64,000 bases of DNA from Amycolatopsis sacchari (GTDB lineage Bacteria > Actinomycetota > Actinomycetes > Mycobacteriales > Pseudonocardiaceae): positions 248,001 through 312,000 of the forward strand of contig NZ_FORP01000006.1 of the NCBI RefSeq assembly GCF_900114035.1, read 5' to 3'. The position numbers were made by a program, and so were the translations under genes. The notes beneath the pieces are model-generated. The model made no database searches and was not told the DNA's origin. It worked only from the letters and a program-made list of their open reading frames with translations. Of the stretch, positions 61,172-64,000 are shown one piece after another. The first letter of the stretch is position 1; each line of letters begins with the position of its first letter.

Positions 61172-61519
61172 GTGAATCCGGCTGAGCTTCCCACCGCCTC
61201 CGTCTCCGAACTCCCCGCCGAGGGCATCACCCTGATCGACGTGCGGGAGGACGACGAGTGGCGCGCCGGGCACGCGCCCGGCGCGATCCACATCCCGCTG
61301 GGCGAGCTGCCCGCCCGCGTCGAGGAGCTGTCGAAGCTGCCCGACGACCAGCCGCTCTACGTCGTCTGCCGCTCCGGTGGCCGCTCCGCCCGCGCGACCG
61401 CGTGGCTCAACGCCAGCGGCTGGGACGCGGTGAACGTCGCCGGCGGCATGAAGTCCTGGCACGCCGAGGGCAGGCCCGTCGTCGGTGAGCACGGCGACGT
61501 GCCGCCGGAGATCCTCTGA
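61172..61519 (+). CDS. Rhodanese-domain sulfurtransferase
   Basis: A 115-aa single-domain rhodanese. ITLIDVREDDEWRAGHAPGA and the active-site loop YVVCRSGGRSARAT with catalytic Cys near residue 66 are typical, as is NVAGGMKSWHAEGRPV. It may transfer sulfur from thiosulfate or persulfide or serve in redox signalling. GTG start without a clear ribosome site. Followed 7 bp later by the DUF4328 gene. Confidence 0.93.
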   Translation: MNPAELPTASVSELPAEGITLIDVREDDEWRAGHAPGAIHIPLGELPARVEELSKLPDDQPLYVVCRSGGRSARATAWLNASGWDAVNVAGGMKSWHAEGRPVVGEHGDVPPEIL

Positions 61520-61526
61520 AACCCCT

Positions 61527-62438
61527 ATGCAGCCCGGTCGCTACCACTTCCGGCCGCGCGTGCGGTGGGTCGCCTCACCGCCGCCCGGTGCGCTGCCGCC
61601 GCGGCCCGTCCGCCCGGTCGAGCGCTACACCGGGCCGCCCCGGTACCCGGTACCGCCGCGCTGGGGTTTCCCGAACCTGACGTGGCGTGAGCCGACGGCC
61701 GTGCCCGGCACGCCGTCCGGCTACCCGCGTCCCGTGGAGCGCGTGCGGGTGCTGTCCCGCAACGCGATCACCGTCCTGTGGTTCCTCGCGGGCCTGACCC
61801 TGCTCGGGGCGATCGCGGAGTTCTGGCGGTACGCGCTGCTGGTGATCAGCCGCGACTCCGCGCTGCACAGCGACGTGGTGGCGATGTCGGACGCGCTGGA
61901 GATCATCTCCTCGCTGCTGTCCGTCGTGTTCGGACTGCTGGCGATCGCGTCGGTGGTGTGGTGGCTGCTCGTCGCCCGGCAGGCGGCGGCCGACGAGAAC
62001 GGCCACGAGCCGCCCCGCCCGGCGCGTCAGGTGCTGCTCGGCACGCTCGTGCCGGGGCTCAACCTCGTGCTCGCCGGCTCGGTGCTCGCCGAGCTGGAGC
62101 ACGCCGTGCTGCGCCGCCCTGTCGGCGAACGGCCCCGTCCGTCCCGGCTCGTGCTGGCGTGGTGGGCGGCCTGGCTGCTCGACGCCGTGCTGATGGTGCT
62201 GGTGATCGTCTGGCGGTTCCGCGACGGCGTGCAGGCGCAGGCCGACGGGGTGTTCCTCAGCGGGCTGCTCGACCTGTCGGCGGCGTTGCTGGCGGTGCTG
62301 ACGGCGCTCGTCGTGCACCGGGTGACGAGCCTGCTCGCACCCATCTCCGTCGACAAGCTGCGGCTGCGGCGCGTCGTGGAGGTCAAGGGCGCACCGGCGC
62401 CCGCACTGCGGCCGGTGCGCCCGACGACGTCACGCTGA
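61527..62438 (+). CDS. DUF4328 membrane protein
   Basis: A 303-aa protein: an ~80-residue Pro/Arg-rich cytoplasmic start, then about five hydrophobic helices with SRNAITVLWFLAGLTLLGAI and WWLLVARQAAADENGHEPPR followed by LNLVLAGSVLAELEHAVLRR. The arrangement matches DUF4328 proteins of unknown function, common in actinobacteria. ATG start 7 bp after the rhodanese stop. The last 9 bp overlap the convergent P450 gene. Confidence 0.82.
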   Translation: MQPGRYHFRPRVRWVASPPPGALPPRPVRPVERYTGPPRYPVPPRWGFPNLTWREPTAVPGTPSGYPRPVERVRVLSRNAITVLWFLAGLTLLGAIAEFWRYALLVISRDSALHSDVVAMSDALEIISSLLSVVFGLLAIASVVWWLLVARQAAADENGHEPPRPARQVLLGTLVPGLNLVLAGSVLAELEHAVLRRPVGERPRPSRLVLAWWAAWLLDAVLMVLVIVWRFRDGVQAQADGVFLSGLLDLSAALLAVLTALVVHRVTSLLAPISVDKLRLRRVVEVKGAPAPALRPVRPTTSR

Positions 62439-63584
62439 GACCGGCAGCGTCCGCAGGCCGCGGATGACGAACTCCGGCCGCCGCTCCGGTTCGGCCGTCA
62501 GGTGGAGTTCCGGCGTCAGTTCGGTGAGCGCGGCGAGTGCGGCCCCGATTTCGATGCGGGCGAGCGGCGCGCCGATGCAGTAGTGGATGCCCGCGCCGAA
62601 GCCGAGGTGCTGGTTCGGGGTGCGGCCGAGGTCGAGCCGGTCGGGTTCGGCGAACACCTCCGGGTCACGCGCGGCGGCGCCCAGCAACGCGGCGATCTTC
62701 TCGCCCTTCGCGACGCGGAACCCGGCGATCTCGACGTCCTCGGTGGCGGTGCGTTCGAACAGCTGCAGCGGCGAGTCGTAGCGGATGAGCTCCTCGACCG
62801 CGGTGTCCAGCAGCGACGGGTCCTCACGCAGGCGACGCCACTGGTCGGGGTTCCGCAGCAGGGCCCACACGCCGTTGCCGATGACGTTCACCGTCGCCTC
62901 GTGCCCGGCCATCAGCAGCAGCACCGCGGTGGCGACGACCTCGTCCTCACTGAGTTCGCTCTGCAGGAGGTCGCTGACCAGGTCGTTCCCCGGCTCGCGG
63001 CGGCGCTCCTCGGCGAGCGCCCGCAGGTAGGCCACGAACTCACCCGCGGCCTGCTCCGCGGCGCGCTGGCCCTCCGGCGGCAGCCCGTACTCGTACATCT
63101 TCACGATCGCGTTCGACCACGGCACGAGCTTCGGGCGGTCCGCCTCGGGCACCGCGAGCAGCTCCGCGATCACCGCGACCGGCAGCGGCTGCGCGAGGTG
63201 TTCGAGCAGGTCACCCTCGCCTCGTTCGGCCAGCTCCCCGACCAGCTGCCGGGCGAGCTTGCCCACGGTGGGCCGCAGGCGTTCGACGTGCCCGCGGCCG
63301 AACGCCGAGGAGATCGAGCGGCGCAGTCGCGTGTGGACGGGCGGTTCGTTCTCCAGCAGGGAGTTGCGGTGCAGCAGGTTGAACGACACGAACTGCTCGG
63401 CGGGCTGCGCGTCGGTCCAGATCCGGCCGAGCGAGCGGTGCCGCAGCACGGCCGACGCGGCGGCGTGCGACACGGCGATGGCCAGCCCCAGCCCTTCGTG
63501 CCGGTGCACCTCGCCGTCGGCCCGCAGCCGGGCGAACTCGGGGTACGGATCTGCGAGGAAGTCGGGGTCCTTGGGATCGAACAC
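62430..63584 (-). CDS. Cytochrome P450
   Basis: A 384-aa bacterial class I P450. Heme-binding loop FGAGIHYCIGAPLARIE with the thiolate Cys; I-helix oxygen-binding LMAGHEATVNVIG; K-helix EELIRYDSP with ExxR. Needs ferredoxin and reductase partners, none adjacent. GTG 63584 (VFDPKDPDFLADPYP) gives the normal N-terminus; a longer frame reaches 63647 but would run into the divergent gene's leader. Substrate unknown. Confidence 0.92.
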   Translation of the reverse strand: MFDPKDPDFLADPYPEFARLRADGEVHRHEGLGLAIAVSHAAASAVLRHRSLGRIWTDAQPAEQFVSFNLLHRNSLLENEPPVHTRLRRSISSAFGRGHVERLRPTVGKLARQLVGELAERGEGDLLEHLAQPLPVAVIAELLAVPEADRPKLVPWSNAIVKMYEYGLPPEGQRAAEQAAGEFVAYLRALAEERRREPGNDLVSDLLQSELSEDEVVATAVLLLMAGHEATVNVIGNGVWALLRNPDQWRRLREDPSLLDTAVEELIRYDSPLQLFERTATEDVEIAGFRVAKGEKIAALLGAAARDPEVFAEPDRLDLGRTPNQHLGFGAGIHYCIGAPLARIEIGAALAALTELTPELHLTAEPERRPEFVIRGLRTLPVSA

Positions 63585-63649
63585 CCACCGACAGTAACTC
63601 GATAGTGGCTTCGGTAGCGTCTGCGGCCGAGCTGTCTGAGGAGGCACCG

Positions 63650-64000
63650 ATGGGCAAGGCCGCGCGGAAGAAGAACAAGGCGCCGAAGGTGCGCGACGTG
63701 TTCGTCGCGCAGCCGTTCGAGGGGCTGGCCTTCGAACCGGAACTGATCGCGCTGCGGGAGTTCGTCCCGTCGGCCACCGCGAAGCTGCCCCTCAAGGACG
63801 GGGACCGCGAGGTCACCCTCGCCACCGTGCTGCCCGGTGCCGCGGCCGCGTTCGTCCGCACCGACGAGCGCGTGTTCGTCGGGCTGCAGGTGCAGACCCG
63901 CTCCTCCGACATCAGCCGCGACCTCGGCCGCTCGCTGAAGTGGGCCCTGGACGCCAAGCCCGGCGACGTGCTGAGCGTGCCGGACACCACCTCCGCCCCC
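63650..64000 (+). CDS. DUF5926 family protein, 3' end outside the window
   Basis: The first 117 residues of a protein that continues past the window edge. Basic start MGKAARKKNKAPK, then VRDVFVAQPFEGLAFEPELI, REFVPSATAKLPLKDGDREV, TLATVLPGAAAAFVRTDERV and VFVGLQVQTRSSDISRDL: the pattern of the actinobacterial DUF5926 family, function unknown. ATG with GAGGAGG eight bases upstream. Divergent from the P450 by 65 bp. Confidence 0.82.
   Translation, partial: MGKAARKKNKAPKVRDVFVAQPFEGLAFEPELIALREFVPSATAKLPLKDGDREVTLATVLPGAAAAFVRTDERVFVGLQVQTRSSDISRDLGRSLKWALDAKPGDVLSVPDTTSAP

Noticed and set aside
63585..63647. Longer N-terminus for the cytochrome P450
   Set aside because: The added residues are not P450-like and would run to the ribosome site of the divergent DUF5926 gene.

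Overview
The window is high-GC DNA densely packed with genes, with many GTG starts, ATGA/GTGA gene overlaps and leaderless-looking starts. Gene content fits an actinobacterium, most likely the family Pseudonocardiaceae (Amycolatopsis-like): a 4Fe-4S RecB-like TM0106 nuclease, DUF6474 and DUF5926 proteins, BTAD/NsdA-style XRE-TPR regulators, ECF sigma factors and a cytochrome P450. This placement is inference from family content, not from a marker gene. About 60 protein genes, one tRNA-Gly and one complete insertion sequence are supported.

Layout. 0-6 kb: an MFS permease cut by the window edge, an LLM flavin monooxygenase, two small unknown genes, an XRE-TPR regulator and a kinase-fold protein. 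6-9 kb: a copper operon (YcnI-CopC-CopD) with an associated membrane protein. 9-13 kb: a complete osmoprotectant (betaine/choline-type) ABC importer. 13-17 kb: DUF6474, the TM0106 nuclease, folA, thyA and an SDR. 17-24 kb: a frameshifted UDP-glucose dehydrogenase, an ECF sigma/VOC pair, a DHA2 efflux pump and its divergent MmyB-type regulator, which is split by an IS256-family element with an 8-bp target duplication. 24-26 kb: a NarL-type two-component system. 26-35 kb: a surface-glycan cassette (AlgX/AlgJ-like SGNH protein, a methyltransferase-GT2-GT4 fusion, two acyltransferase-3 paralogues) bracketed by two paralogous single-pass membrane proteins. 35-38 kb: DUF72, an ABC exporter and a TetR regulator with a clear operator. 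38-42 kb: the branched-chain 2-oxoacid dehydrogenase E1alpha-E1beta-E2 operon. 42-47 kb: an M20 peptidase, a polar amino acid ABC importer and a tandem winged-helix-like protein. 47-52 kb: a 778-aa beta-helix membrane protein, tRNA-Gly and an ECF sigma factor fused to a zinc anti-sigma-like and extracytoplasmic tail. 52-54 kb: Fpg/Nei glycosylase. 53-61 kb: a LytS-type kinase, an S49 peptidase, a LytTR regulator, a small membrane protein and two sodium:solute symporters (one ActP with its DUF485 partner), which looks like a monocarboxylate sensing and uptake locus. 61-64 kb: rhodanese, DUF4328 protein, P450 and the start of a DUF5926 gene.

The most distinctive parts are the bracketed glycan/acylation cassette, the IS-disrupted regulator next to an intact operator and pump, the frameshift in ugd, and the kinase-peptidase-regulator-symporter locus. 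No CRISPR array, prophage or large biosynthetic cluster was seen.
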